Positions 16,929-23,479 of a stretch of 64,000 nt of DNA are shown here, piece by piece. Position numbers and translations under genes: made by a program. The notes beneath the pieces were generated by a model. That model saw only the letters and a list, made by a program, of their open reading frames with translations. It ran no database searches and was not told the DNA's origin. Positions within the stretch are counted from its first letter, which is position 1, and every line of letters starts with the position of its first letter. The stretch is from CAZWBR01 sp964632305 (GTDB taxonomy: Bacteria; Bacteroidota; Bacteroidia; Bacteroidales; Prolixibacteraceae): assembly GCA_964632305.1 (NCBI GenBank), contig CAZWBR010000009.1:1-64000 (forward strand), written 5' to 3'.

Positions 16929-17402
16929 TACATGCCGGCCTTTCAGGCCTCCGAAGCGTTTGTATCGGGCTTATCCACAGGCCTTGCGGCCTGTGCTGTC
17001 ACATATCGGGCCTTCAGCCCTGTAGTGCTATGCGGGTCACTATGCAAGTGATTTAAATAATCGGCCTTCGGCTTAGCAAAACTCTCAGCATCTCTATAAA
17101 TGTGTCTTTTTATGATGGCGGGCTTTCAGTTTTGCATATATTTCTATTGATAATGAATTGCTTATCAGCCCAGACCTGTAAGGTCGGCATGTGACAGCAC
17201 AGGGTGCAACCCTGTAAGAAGGATCGTGTGGAGATATTGGAGGTCTGTAAGACCGAAATGTATTTAAGGGGTTGAATATAAACAGATGGGACTGAAATTT
17301 GATAATTGGATACATACCGGCCTTTCAGGCCTCCGGGAGATTTTGTTGGTCTTTTCACAGGCCTGTCGGCCTGTGCTGTCACATATCGGGCTTTCAGCCC
17401 TG
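16929..17402. repeat. Palindromic REP-like units right of the tyrosine transposase
   Basis: Units of about 93 bp lie at 16929-17021 (inverted), 17171-17261 (forward) and 17310-17402 (inverted). Each has three hairpins, for example CACAGGCCTGTCGGCCTGTG. A fragment with ATCGGCCTTCGGCTTAGC lies near 17060. The arrangement mirrors the block on the transposase's left. Confidence 0.85.
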
Positions 17403-17494
17403 CGATGCCGAAACATTATAACACAATCTGATTGATCGGGGCCGTGGCTCCGACCGGGAAGGAGGAGAAAAGGTTGCGAACCGGATTAGCCGGA

Positions 17495-17896
17495 TTAGGC
17501 AACTACCGTACTGACGATGGCATCGACCTCGTCGGCGGCAGCGCCCATCACCGCGGCAACTAACGGTGGCATCGCGGCGGTCAGATGATGAGCATTGATC
17601 TGTGCGACATAGGTCTTGCCGTCATCCTTCTGATAGACCGAGATGCGGCAGGGCATCATCACCGAGATGATGCGTTCATCGTTCTTTTCGAGCATGGCCC
17701 CCGAATACTGCGGTTTGCAGATCTCTATTACCTTGACCGGTTTGACGCTCTTACCGGCTTTGGCCAGCGATTGCTGCAGATCGTGCGTGGCGGGGTTGTT
17801 CCACTCCCGGCGGGCGACTTCGGCGATCAGTTTTTCCACGGTAGTGTCGAAATCAAATTGGCTGACTTGTTCGACAATCATTTGAGAGGTATTCAT
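17495..17896 (-). CDS. DUF302 domain protein
   Basis: The 133-residue cytoplasmic protein starts at the ATG giving NTSQMIVEQVSQFDFDTTVEKL; an upstream ATG in the same frame lies inside a heptamer repeat and is less likely. The DUF302 landmarks are KVIEICKPQYSGAML (about 55-70) and the MPCRISVYQKDDGKTYV strand (about 78-95). The C-terminus is small and hydrophobic. Members of the family are small oxygen- or redox-linked proteins of unknown biochemistry. It is the last gene on the minus strand of the radical SAM cluster, about 220 bp after the thioredoxin reductase fusion. Eight heptamers lie 6 bp before its start and could vary its expression. Confidence 0.85.
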   Translation of the reverse strand: MNTSQMIVEQVSQFDFDTTVEKLIAEVARREWNNPATHDLQQSLAKAGKSVKPVKVIEICKPQYSGAMLEKNDERIISVMMPCRISVYQKDDGKTYVAQINAHHLTAAMPPLVAAVMGAAADEVDAIVSTVVA

Positions 17897-17902
17897 TTTA
17901 TT

Positions 17903-17960
17903 AGTATCAAGTATCAAGTATCAAGTATCAAGTATCAAGTATCAAGTATCAAGTATCAAG
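17903..17960. repeat. Heptanucleotide microsatellite, about 8 copies of GTATCAA
   Basis: The 7-bp unit is repeated without error about eight times directly in front of the DUF302 start codon. Perfect, short-unit tandem arrays next to a start codon change length by slipped-strand mispairing. Confidence 0.9.
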
Positions 17961-17994
17961 ATGAAGATGACGATCCCTAAATAACGTTGACGTT

Positions 17995-18112
17995 TTTTGC
18001 TGCTTGCTTTTGGCTTTTGGCTGTTAGCGCTTAGCTTTTAGCCGTTAGCTATTGGCTTTTGGCCGTTGGATTTTAGCGGGAAGCTGCCGGTAGCCAACGG
18101 CCAATAGTTTAT
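17995..18112. repeat. Degenerate GGCTTTTGGC/GTTAGC low-complexity repeat
   Basis: Imperfect words GGCTTTTGGCTGTTAGC are repeated about five times between the Trx-TrxR gene and DUF302. The set is the reverse complement of that at 11.08-11.15 kb. Confidence 0.55.
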
Positions 18113-18115
18113 TTC

Positions 18116-19384
18116 TCAATCCAGTTCTTTGGCAATCGAGATGGCGGCAATGGTGCCGTCGGCCACGGCGGTGGTGATCTGGCGGTATTTCTTGCTGATG
18201 ATATCGCCCACGGCATAGATGTCGGGCAGGCTGGTGCGCCGGTCTTCGTCGGTCTTGATGTAACCCCACGGGTCGAGCTCCAGACGGTCGTGGAACAGGC
18301 TGGTGTTGGGCTTCATGCCGATAAAGATAAAGACGCCGTCGCTGACCAGAGTCTTGCGCTCTTTGGTTTTCAGATCCTCCACCTCGGTGATCACCTTATC
18401 GCCTTCGCGTTTAAACGAACGGGGTTCATGTTCGAACAGGACCTTGATCTTCGGGTTGGCAAAGATCTTGTCCTGCGCTACCTTGTTGGCGGTAAAGGAA
18501 TCGAACTGGTGGACCATCGTAATTTTGGAAGCGAACTTCGAAATAAATTCCGATTCCTCGACGGCTGAGTTGCCTCCGCCGATGACGACAGCTTCCTTAT
18601 CGACAAAGTATTTGGCGTCGCAGGTGGCGCAGTAGGAGATCCCTTTCCCCTTCAGCTCCTTTTCGCCCGGGGCGCCGGTCAGGTTGGGCGCCGTACCGGT
18701 GGCAATAATGATTTTTTTGGCCCGGATGGTTTCGTAATCGTCGATAACCACCTCTTTATGGATCAGATCGACATGGGTCACGTCGACCGCCACTTTATAG
18801 GTCGTTCCGCACAGTTTGGTCTGTTCCGACATCTGGTGCGAGAGCATGTAACCGGCCTGCGGTTCGATGAAACCGGGATAGTTGGAGACCTCGTGAGTGG
18901 TGGAGACATGGCCTCCGGGAAGACCGATATCGACCAGCACGGTGTTGATCTTGGCCTGGCAGAGGTAAAGCCCGGCAGTCAGTCCCCCGGGGCCGGCGCC
19001 AAGAATGATGACGTCGAAATCGGAGACGACCGGTTTGATCAGTTTCGAGATTTCGCTGACCCTATTGGCGGGCAGCATACTGTTTAGCCCGGAGATGATC
19101 TCGCTGCGCTTGATGCCTCCGGCCAGACGTTCGGCCACCTCTAGCCCGTTGTCGAAGAAGAGCAGGGTAGGAGAGGATTTGACGCCAAGGCGGTCGGCCA
19201 GCTCGCGGTTTTGCTGGCGGAAGATCTTCATAAATTTGATGTCGTGGCCGTAGAGGACGGACAGCGCTTCAAATTTGGGAGCCAATGCCTCGCAGGGAGG
19301 GCATTCGGTCGAATAGAAGTCGAGAACGACCTTCCCGCCGTTCAGGACCTCCATTTCAAAATCTGCGGTTGTTATTTCCTTCAT
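18116..19384 (-). CDS. Thioredoxin-thioredoxin reductase fusion
   Basis: In this 422-residue fusion, residues 1-105 are a thioredoxin domain with active site ECPPC (Cys28, Cys31) in place of the usual CGPC. Residues 122-422 are a thioredoxin reductase: FAD loop GAGPGG (129-134), GGHVSTTHEVSNYPG, redox-active CATC (Cys252, Cys255) and the second nucleotide loop GGGNSAVEE (269-277). The next strand reads HQFDSFT (292-298) where NADPH-dependent enzymes have HRRxxFR, so both Arg residues that hold the 2'-phosphate are missing. NADH or another donor is likely. The domain order is opposite to the known mycobacterial TrxR-Trx fusion. The gene follows the radical SAM gene by 34 bp, and the pair is probably one transcript. 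Confidence 0.93.
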   Translation of the reverse strand: MKEITTADFEMEVLNGGKVVLDFYSTECPPCEALAPKFEALSVLYGHDIKFMKIFRQQNRELADRLGVKSSPTLLFFDNGLEVAERLAGGIKRSEIISGLNSMLPANRVSEISKLIKPVVSDFDVIILGAGPGGLTAGLYLCQAKINTVLVDIGLPGGHVSTTHEVSNYPGFIEPQAGYMLSHQMSEQTKLCGTTYKVAVDVTHVDLIHKEVVIDDYETIRAKKIIIATGTAPNLTGAPGEKELKGKGISYCATCDAKYFVDKEAVVIGGGNSAVEESEFISKFASKITMVHQFDSFTANKVAQDKIFANPKIKVLFEHEPRSFKREGDKVITEVEDLKTKERKTLVSDGVFIFIGMKPNTSLFHDRLELDPWGYIKTDEDRRTSLPDIYAVGDIISKKYRQITTAVADGTIAAISIAKELD

Positions 19385-19418
19385 CTTAGCGAAATATTGA
19401 TGGTTTATATGTCATTGG

Positions 19419-20756
19419 TTATGCAGTTATCTCCGCTTTGAAATAAGCCGCGAAGCCTATCTCGAGCAGTTCTTTTACCGGGCGGCAGTCGGGTGAACAG
19501 ACGGAGCCGTTTTTATTTTTGGCGACCGATCCGCAGCCACCGCCGCAAGCTAACTGTAATGAGCATTCCTTACACTCGGGAATAGTGGTCACATCGCGCG
19601 ACTCCCATTCGCCGATCAGCTGATTGTTCTTTTTTATTTCCGGATAGAAGGTTCCCAATTCTTCTCCTTCTTTTCCAACCGTTGCCGTACAGGAATAGAT
19701 CCGTCCGGTGTAGTCGAAGGCCCATTCCGATTTGCAGGCGGGACAGGCGTCGAACAGCGGATCGGGCAGGCTGCCGTTCTCGGAAAGGTATTTGGCAACC
19801 GAGTAGGAGGGTTTATAGAACTGCAGGATATGCGGATGTTTCTCGGTCAACGCAAAGATCGACTCATAAAGGGACAAACGGCTAAAGAGTTTATCGGGCG
19901 TCGATTGGCAGTGATGGAGTTCGTAGTTTCTCCCGATCTGGGTTTTAAACAGGGGGTTGGCGGTCCATCCCTTATCGATGGCGAAAGTGGCCAGATCGGG
20001 TAGATTGCCGATATTTTCCTTATCGATTACCATGCGCAGGTTGACCGGAAGCTTGTTTTCGAGACAGGCATCCACTCCCCGGACAATTTTATCGAAGGTG
20101 GCGCCTCCCCCTTTCAGGAAACGGCGGTGGTCATGGACGGCTGCGGTGCCGTCGAGGGTGACCTGCACCTCGCGGATCCTACCCTTCTTCAGGATATCGA
20201 TATATTCGGTAAGCGAATAGCCGTTAGTCACCAGACAGATTTCCAGTCGGGCCTCGTTGGCTTTTTCAATAAAATAGCTGACCAGTTCGCGCTGGTGCGG
20301 GGTATTCAGCAACGGTTCGCCGCCGAATAAAGTGATGTATTTCTTTCGGTGGGCCATTCCCGTTTCGAGGTAACGGAAGAAGGCATCGATCAGATCGTGA
20401 CCGGCGCTTTGGTGCGGGTTGGTATATTCGTCCTGGTAACAGTAGGAGCAGGCGAAATTGCAACTGTAGTTCATCACGAAGAAGAGCTGCACCTCTTCCT
20501 GGTCGCGCTGGTCGAGAAAGTCGTAGTAGTGATTCCGGTAGTTTTTGCTTTCGTCGGCCGGATTGATCAGGTAGCCGTTTTGGATCAGCGTTTCCGCGAT
20601 CTCCCTATCGGCCTGATCGGTATTCCGGCTACCGGTCAGCACGGCCGCCTCCCCGGGGGTCAGCAGATCGGCATGGCCACTGAGCAGATTGACCGCGAAC
20701 CAGGTGTCCGAATCTTTAACTTTTGAAACAATAGTATGTTTTGATCTCTCCATCAT
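19419..20756 (-). CDS. Radical SAM/SPASM peptide maturase
   Basis: The 445-residue protein is built like peptide-modifying radical SAM enzymes. The N-terminal 75 residues (LLTPGEAAVL and GYLI) resemble the PqqD/RRE-like precursor-binding region. The radical SAM barrel has the cluster ligands Cys99, Cys103 and Cys106 (CNFACSYC), plus FGGEPLL and VTNGYSL. A C-terminal SPASM domain (about 335-435) carries CPACKSEWAF, YSCTA, CKECSLQLACGGGC and CSPDC, enough Cys for two auxiliary [4Fe-4S] clusters. Such enzymes form thioether or C-C crosslinks in peptides, or mature sulfatases; no sulfatase is nearby. Upstream lie a strong hairpin and a 32-residue Cys peptide. An anSME-like role is the main alternative. 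Confidence 0.9.
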   Translation of the reverse strand: MMERSKHTIVSKVKDSDTWFAVNLLSGHADLLTPGEAAVLTGSRNTDQADREIAETLIQNGYLINPADESKNYRNHYYDFLDQRDQEEVQLFFVMNYSCNFACSYCYQDEYTNPHQSAGHDLIDAFFRYLETGMAHRKKYITLFGGEPLLNTPHQRELVSYFIEKANEARLEICLVTNGYSLTEYIDILKKGRIREVQVTLDGTAAVHDHRRFLKGGGATFDKIVRGVDACLENKLPVNLRMVIDKENIGNLPDLATFAIDKGWTANPLFKTQIGRNYELHHCQSTPDKLFSRLSLYESIFALTEKHPHILQFYKPSYSVAKYLSENGSLPDPLFDACPACKSEWAFDYTGRIYSCTATVGKEGEELGTFYPEIKKNNQLIGEWESRDVTTIPECKECSLQLACGGGCGSVAKNKNGSVCSPDCRPVKELLEIGFAAYFKAEITA

Positions 20757-20766
20757 CCTTTGTTTT

Positions 20767-20810
20767 AAAGAATAGCTGCCGTGAAGTCTCCTTCCGGCAG
20801 GCTATTCTTT
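20767..20810 (-). promoter_or_regulatory. Attenuator-like hairpin before the radical SAM gene
   Basis: The arms AAAGAATAGC-TGCCG and CGGCA-G-GCTATTCTTT pair over about 15 bp, with a loop of around 12 nt containing GAAGGAGAC in the minus direction. The hairpin sits between the 32-residue peptide and the radical SAM start. A hairpin in this place is typical of RiPP operons, in which the precursor is made in excess of the maturase. Confidence 0.75.
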
Positions 20811-20821
20811 GTCAAAATTAA

Positions 20822-20920
20822 TCAGTCGTGGCAACCCACCACTGTTTTGGAAGTTTTGGCACAGCATTGCGCAATGGCCGCTGCAACTTTTACCTCCTGT
20901 TTTTTCACTAAACTCTTCAT
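20822..20920 (-). CDS. Candidate 32-residue Cys-containing precursor peptide
   Basis: The ORF starts ATG and encodes a 32-residue basic peptide. It has a charged N-terminal half (MKSLVKKQEV), then AAAIAQCC with vicinal Cys19-Cys20, a KTSK linker, and a C-terminal Cys30 in VVGCHD. It lies 62 bp after the ArsM-like gene and ends just before a hairpin that precedes a peptide-type radical SAM gene, which is where a RiPP precursor would be expected. No close family is recognised. The opposite possibility, that it is chance sequence in the gap, is real for an ORF this short. A different frame in the same stretch (ending at 20802) also contains Cys but has no start codon of its own. Confidence 0.55.
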   Translation of the reverse strand: MKSLVKKQEVKVAAAIAQCCAKTSKTVVGCHD

Positions 20921-20982
20921 GAATAATCTGATTAAGTGAATGAAATATATAATTGCTTAATAAAGCCTTGGTTGTGATGCGT

Positions 20983-21630
20983 TTATTTTCCGCAACTGCA
21001 TCCCGAAGGACGTTTCCCGGCGATGGTAAAGCTGGAAACGGTTGTTTTCCCTTTCGGATAGGGGGCCGATTCCTCGATGATCTCAATGTTGGTAAATCCT
21101 GCCCTGGTCAGGGTCTCCAGATATTCGGCCCGGGTGACGGCGCCGGCCCAGCACTCGGCCACAGCCTGGGGATCGTTGCGGTACTCTTCGGCGATGGGCT
21201 CCATCGAATAGATATCGCTGACCACGAAGCGGCCTCCTTTTTTCAGGATCCGGAAGACCTCATTCCAGACGGCCTGTTTGTCGGAGGCATGATTGATCGT
21301 ACAATTGGAGATGACCAGGTTGGCTGTTCGGTCGGGGAGTTCGATCTTTTCCAGCTCACTCCTGATGAAACGGACATTGGTAATGCCAAACTTCCCGGCG
21401 TTGGCGCGGGCTTTTTCCAGCATCCCGTCGGAGATGTCGATCCCGTAGACCAGGCCATCGGGGCCAGTCTCCTCGGCCATACGCAGGACATCGGTGCCGC
21501 GTCCGCTGCCCAGATCGACACAGACCTCTCCGGGCATAACTTGTGAATAATTGATTGCCCCACCGCAGGAGAGACAGCAGTCGGATCCTGCCAATTCGCT
21601 GTATCTTTGATTGATTGCTGAAAATTCCAT
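20983..21630 (-). CDS. ArsM-like SAM-dependent methyltransferase
   Basis: The 215-residue protein is closest to arsenite S-adenosylmethionine methyltransferases. The N-terminus reads RYSELAGSDCCLSCGG (Cys18, 19, 22). SAM motif I is CVDLGSGRGTD (about residue 37), with acidic VYGIDIS after it. The family's arsenic-thiol Cys positions are present as ISNCTINHASDK (Cys110) and AECWAGA (Cys160), and the C-terminus ends GCSCGK. ArsM needs thioredoxin or glutathione as reductant, and a Trx-TrxR fusion lies three genes downstream. No arsR, arsB or arsC is in the window. It may methylate arsenite or may have been recruited to act on a thiol-rich peptide; sequence alone does not decide. Confidence 0.82.
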   Translation of the reverse strand: MEFSAINQRYSELAGSDCCLSCGGAINYSQVMPGEVCVDLGSGRGTDVLRMAEETGPDGLVYGIDISDGMLEKARANAGKFGITNVRFIRSELEKIELPDRTANLVISNCTINHASDKQAVWNEVFRILKKGGRFVVSDIYSMEPIAEEYRNDPQAVAECWAGAVTRAEYLETLTRAGFTNIEIIEESAPYPKGKTTVSSFTIAGKRPSGCSCGK

Positions 21631-21691
21631 CGTTAATTATATTGAACTATAAATATACAGATTTTTGGATATATTTTTATAAAAAAAAGGA

Positions 21692-21946
21692 TTAATTACA
21701 GCTGCTGCAAGGACGTTTCACGAAGAAAAAGCCCCAGAAGCTTCCCATCGCGATGGAAGAGAATAATTCTTTACCGACCGGGCAAGGGGTTTGGGTACAT
21801 CCGTAATAACGGTGAAAGAGGAATCCTGCAAGGCCGCCGATCACGATTCCCAGGAAGGGTTTCCAGAAATATCCGGAACGGATGAATTCGTTGAAATTCT
21901 TTGGCTTATTTTCAATACGGCAACTACTTTTATCGGTTGTTTCCAT
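21692..21946 (-). CDS. DUF6132-like small membrane protein
   Basis: The 84-residue protein has two hydrophobic helices (about 29-46 and 62-78). The segment between them (YYGCTQTPCPVGKELFSS) is the hallmark of DUF6132, with GC and CP cysteines, and the C-terminus ends CSSC. The N-terminal 25 residues are an extra hydrophilic piece with one Cys. Function is unknown; similar proteins often neighbour thiol or sulfur genes. It is first on the minus strand of the radical SAM cluster, 61 bp before the ArsM-like gene, and has a TAnnTTTG box 22 bp upstream of its start. Confidence 0.78.
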   Translation of the reverse strand: METTDKSSCRIENKPKNFNEFIRSGYFWKPFLGIVIGGLAGFLFHRYYGCTQTPCPVGKELFSSIAMGSFWGFFFVKRPCSSCN

Positions 21947-21967
21947 GGTCTGATCTGTTTTGGATCA

Positions 21968-21975
21968 CAAAAATA
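21968..21975 (-). promoter_or_regulatory. -7 promoter box of the DUF6132/ArsM/radical SAM cluster
   Basis: TATTTTTG on the minus strand matches TAnnTTTG and lies 22 bp upstream of the DUF6132 start. No clear -33 TTTG is present, so an activator may be needed. Confidence 0.55.
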
Positions 21976-21999
21976 GAATTATTTTGATTTGAATCGCAT

Positions 22000-22029
22000 T
22001 AGTATCACTTAAATCTTTTTAATATCACT
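22000..22029 (+). promoter_or_regulatory. Direct-repeat operator TA(G/A)TATCACT x2 between divergent genes
   Basis: TAGTATCACT (22000-22009) and TAATATCACT (22020-22029) are spaced exactly 20 bp, two helical turns. They lie between the divergent -7 boxes of the radical SAM cluster and the zinc-ribbon gene, and so could be bound by one regulator controlling both. Confidence 0.5.
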
Positions 22030-22036
22030 AATTTTG
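22029..22036 (+). promoter_or_regulatory. -7 promoter box of the zinc-ribbon gene
   Basis: TAATTTTG matches the Bacteroidota TAnnTTTG box, 8 bp upstream of the ATG at 22044 and overlapping the second direct repeat by one base. A start this close implies a very short leader or use of a later ATG. Confidence 0.5.
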
Positions 22037-22043
22037 CAGGGAA

Positions 22044-22493
22044 ATGATCAGTGAACCGATGCAGCGTATCTTTAAAGACCAGATCGATAATGAGGAGTTG
22101 GAGCTCCTGTTTCAGAGCGATGAAAAGTGTCTGGAGTTTTTAGCCAACCTTAAATGGGAGGAGGGGTTCGTGTGCCGGAAATGTGGCCATGAAAACTGGT
22201 GTGCCGGGAAAACACCTTATTCCCGACGTTGTACCCGCTGCAAGAGCGAAGAATCGGCAGCGGCAGGGACCATCTTTCACAACTGCAAGTTTCCGATCAG
22301 TAAGGCTTTCTATATTGCCTGGCATGTCTGTAAGGGACAGGAGGCAATCTCGACCTATGAGTTTGCGCGGCGACTATCGCTTCGTCAGATGACCTGCTGG
22401 AATTTTAAGAATAAGATGCGGATGGCGCTCGGTTCGATGGAGGGGCTGAGCGAAACCGAGAAGGCGGCGATCGAGAAGCTGCTACTGCTTTGA
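22044..22493 (+). CDS. Stand-alone IS1595-type transposase zinc-ribbon protein
   Basis: The 149-residue protein corresponds to the N-terminal part of IS1595-family transposases. It has a helical start (about 1-35), then a zinc ribbon with CRKCGHENWC and RRCTRCKSEES pairs (about residues 44-72), then GTIFHNCKFPISKAFYIAW and a helix-turn-helix-like stretch (about 95-130). The DDE catalytic domain that normally follows is absent, and the frame ends naturally before a terminator. It may be a broken insertion element or a domesticated DNA-binding regulator. The absence of terminal repeats and the divergent placement next to direct repeats favour a regulator of the radical SAM cluster; this is inference. 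Confidence 0.75.
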   Translation: MISEPMQRIFKDQIDNEELELLFQSDEKCLEFLANLKWEEGFVCRKCGHENWCAGKTPYSRRCTRCKSEESAAAGTIFHNCKFPISKAFYIAWHVCKGQEAISTYEFARRLSLRQMTCWNFKNKMRMALGSMEGLSETEKAAIEKLLLL

Positions 22494-22548
22494 TTCCTGT
22501 CAGTAATGGAGAAGAGAGTCATCGATGACTTGGCTGGGGCCGAATGGG

Positions 22549-22585
22549 AAAAGGCGTCCTAGCTGACGCCTTTTCCTGTTTTTCC
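22549..22585 (+). terminator. Terminator of the zinc-ribbon gene
   Basis: The near-perfect stem GGAAAAGGCGTC/GACGCCTTTTCC with a short CTAGCT loop is followed by a T-rich tail (TGTTTTTCC). Confidence 0.8.
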
Positions 22586-22808
22586 GTTTGGAATTAGTCA
22601 AATGATGAAGCCCCCAACAGCATTATCCCATTGATTATCAAATAAATTGTCATCCCGATGCGAAGCGAGGGATCTCAGAGAATAAATATGAATAGTTTTG
22701 AGATAATCCTCCTTATGTTGATCTTCATTTAGAGGGATGGGTTTTCCCTGTCCTAAAAAATTGTACAAACCATTACAAAAGTCAGTTTCTTATCCGGTTT
22801 AAATTTCT

Positions 22809-22816
22809 TATATTTG
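22809..22816 (+). promoter_or_regulatory. Promoter of the [FeFe] hydrogenase operon
   Basis: TATATTTG matches TAnnTTTG about 92 bp upstream of the first hydrogenase gene. TTTC at 22786-22789 is a near match to the -33 TTTG with a 19-bp spacer. Confidence 0.55.
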
Positions 22817-22907
22817 GTAGGTAAGCCTTTTTAAAAGAGGCACAAACCTGGTTTTCGGGAAGTTTTTTTCAGCAATATATTACCAAACTAAAACCGGAGG
22901 AGCGAAC

Positions 22908-23408
22908 ATGATTACCAAAGATGAAGTTTGCCACGTCGAATCGATGACTGAAGAAGAGAAGTACCGGCTGCTAGAGACGGTTATTTCCGATTACGACCGG
23001 AAGGAGAGCAACCTGATCCAGGTGCTTCATATGGCGCAGGCCATTTTCGGCTATCTGCCCCCCGAGGTGCAGCGTTTTATAGCCGAAAAGATGGATATCC
23101 CCAATTCTAAAGTGAACAGTGTGCTGACCTTCTATTCGTTTTTTGCCACGAAGCCCAAGGGAAAATATACCGTTTCCGTCTGTCTGGGGACCGCCTGCTA
23201 TGTGCGGGGCGGGAAAGATATCCTGAACAAGCTGAAGGAGATCCTGTCGATTGAAGTGGGCGAGACCACCGAGGACCGGATGTTCAGCCTTCAGGTGATG
23301 CGCTGTATCGGCGCCTGCGGCCTGGCGCCGGCTATGTCGGTCAACAATAAGGTGTATAAGCAGGTAAACCCCAATAAAGTGCAGGCCATCCTTGGCATGT
23401 TGAAATAG
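22908..23408 (+). CDS. hydC: HydC-like / NuoE-like [2Fe-2S] subunit
   Basis: The 166-residue protein is a 24-kDa (NuoE) thioredoxin-like ferredoxin subunit. An N-terminal helical part ends in LLPPEVQRFIAEKM-like sequence. The [2Fe-2S] ligands appear as CLGTACYVRGG (about residue 93) and RCIGACGLAP (about residue 133), the C-x4-C...C-x3-C pattern. It heads a three-gene operon with HydB-like and HydA-like genes, so it should be the small electron-transfer subunit of a trimeric, NAD-linked hydrogenase rather than complex I; no membrane nuo genes are present. A purine-rich ACCGGAGGAG ribosome site precedes the ATG. Confidence 0.92.
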   Translation: MITKDEVCHVESMTEEEKYRLLETVISDYDRKESNLIQVLHMAQAIFGYLPPEVQRFIAEKMDIPNSKVNSVLTFYSFFATKPKGKYTVSVCLGTACYVRGGKDILNKLKEILSIEVGETTEDRMFSLQVMRCIGACGLAPAMSVNNKVYKQVNPNKVQAILGMLK

Positions 23409-23479
23409 GTTTCGCTGCCGTTCCGGTAAAGGCCGGTCAATCATACTAATCTCGTGATTAACCTTTTGACTAAGCGATT

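Larger units (their letters stand above)
22494..22907. other. Gap between the zinc-ribbon gene and the hydrogenase operon
   Basis: It contains the terminator at 22549-22585, then GTCATCCCGATGCGAAGCGA (from about 22652, followed by GGGATCTCAG), a form of a motif widespread in Bacteroidota intergenic DNA, and the hydrogenase promoter near 22.8 kb. No gene is seen. Confidence 0.6.

Noticed and set aside
20802..21086. 94-codon minus-strand frame containing CSGHCAMLC near its end, as an alternative precursor
   Set aside because: Its only start lies inside the ArsM-like gene and the Cys part has no start of its own. The 32-codon ATG frame in the same gap fits better, although neither is proven.
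22044..22493. Complete IS1595 insertion sequence
   Set aside because: There is no DDE domain and no terminal inverted repeats or target duplication were found, so it is annotated as a stand-alone zinc-ribbon protein.
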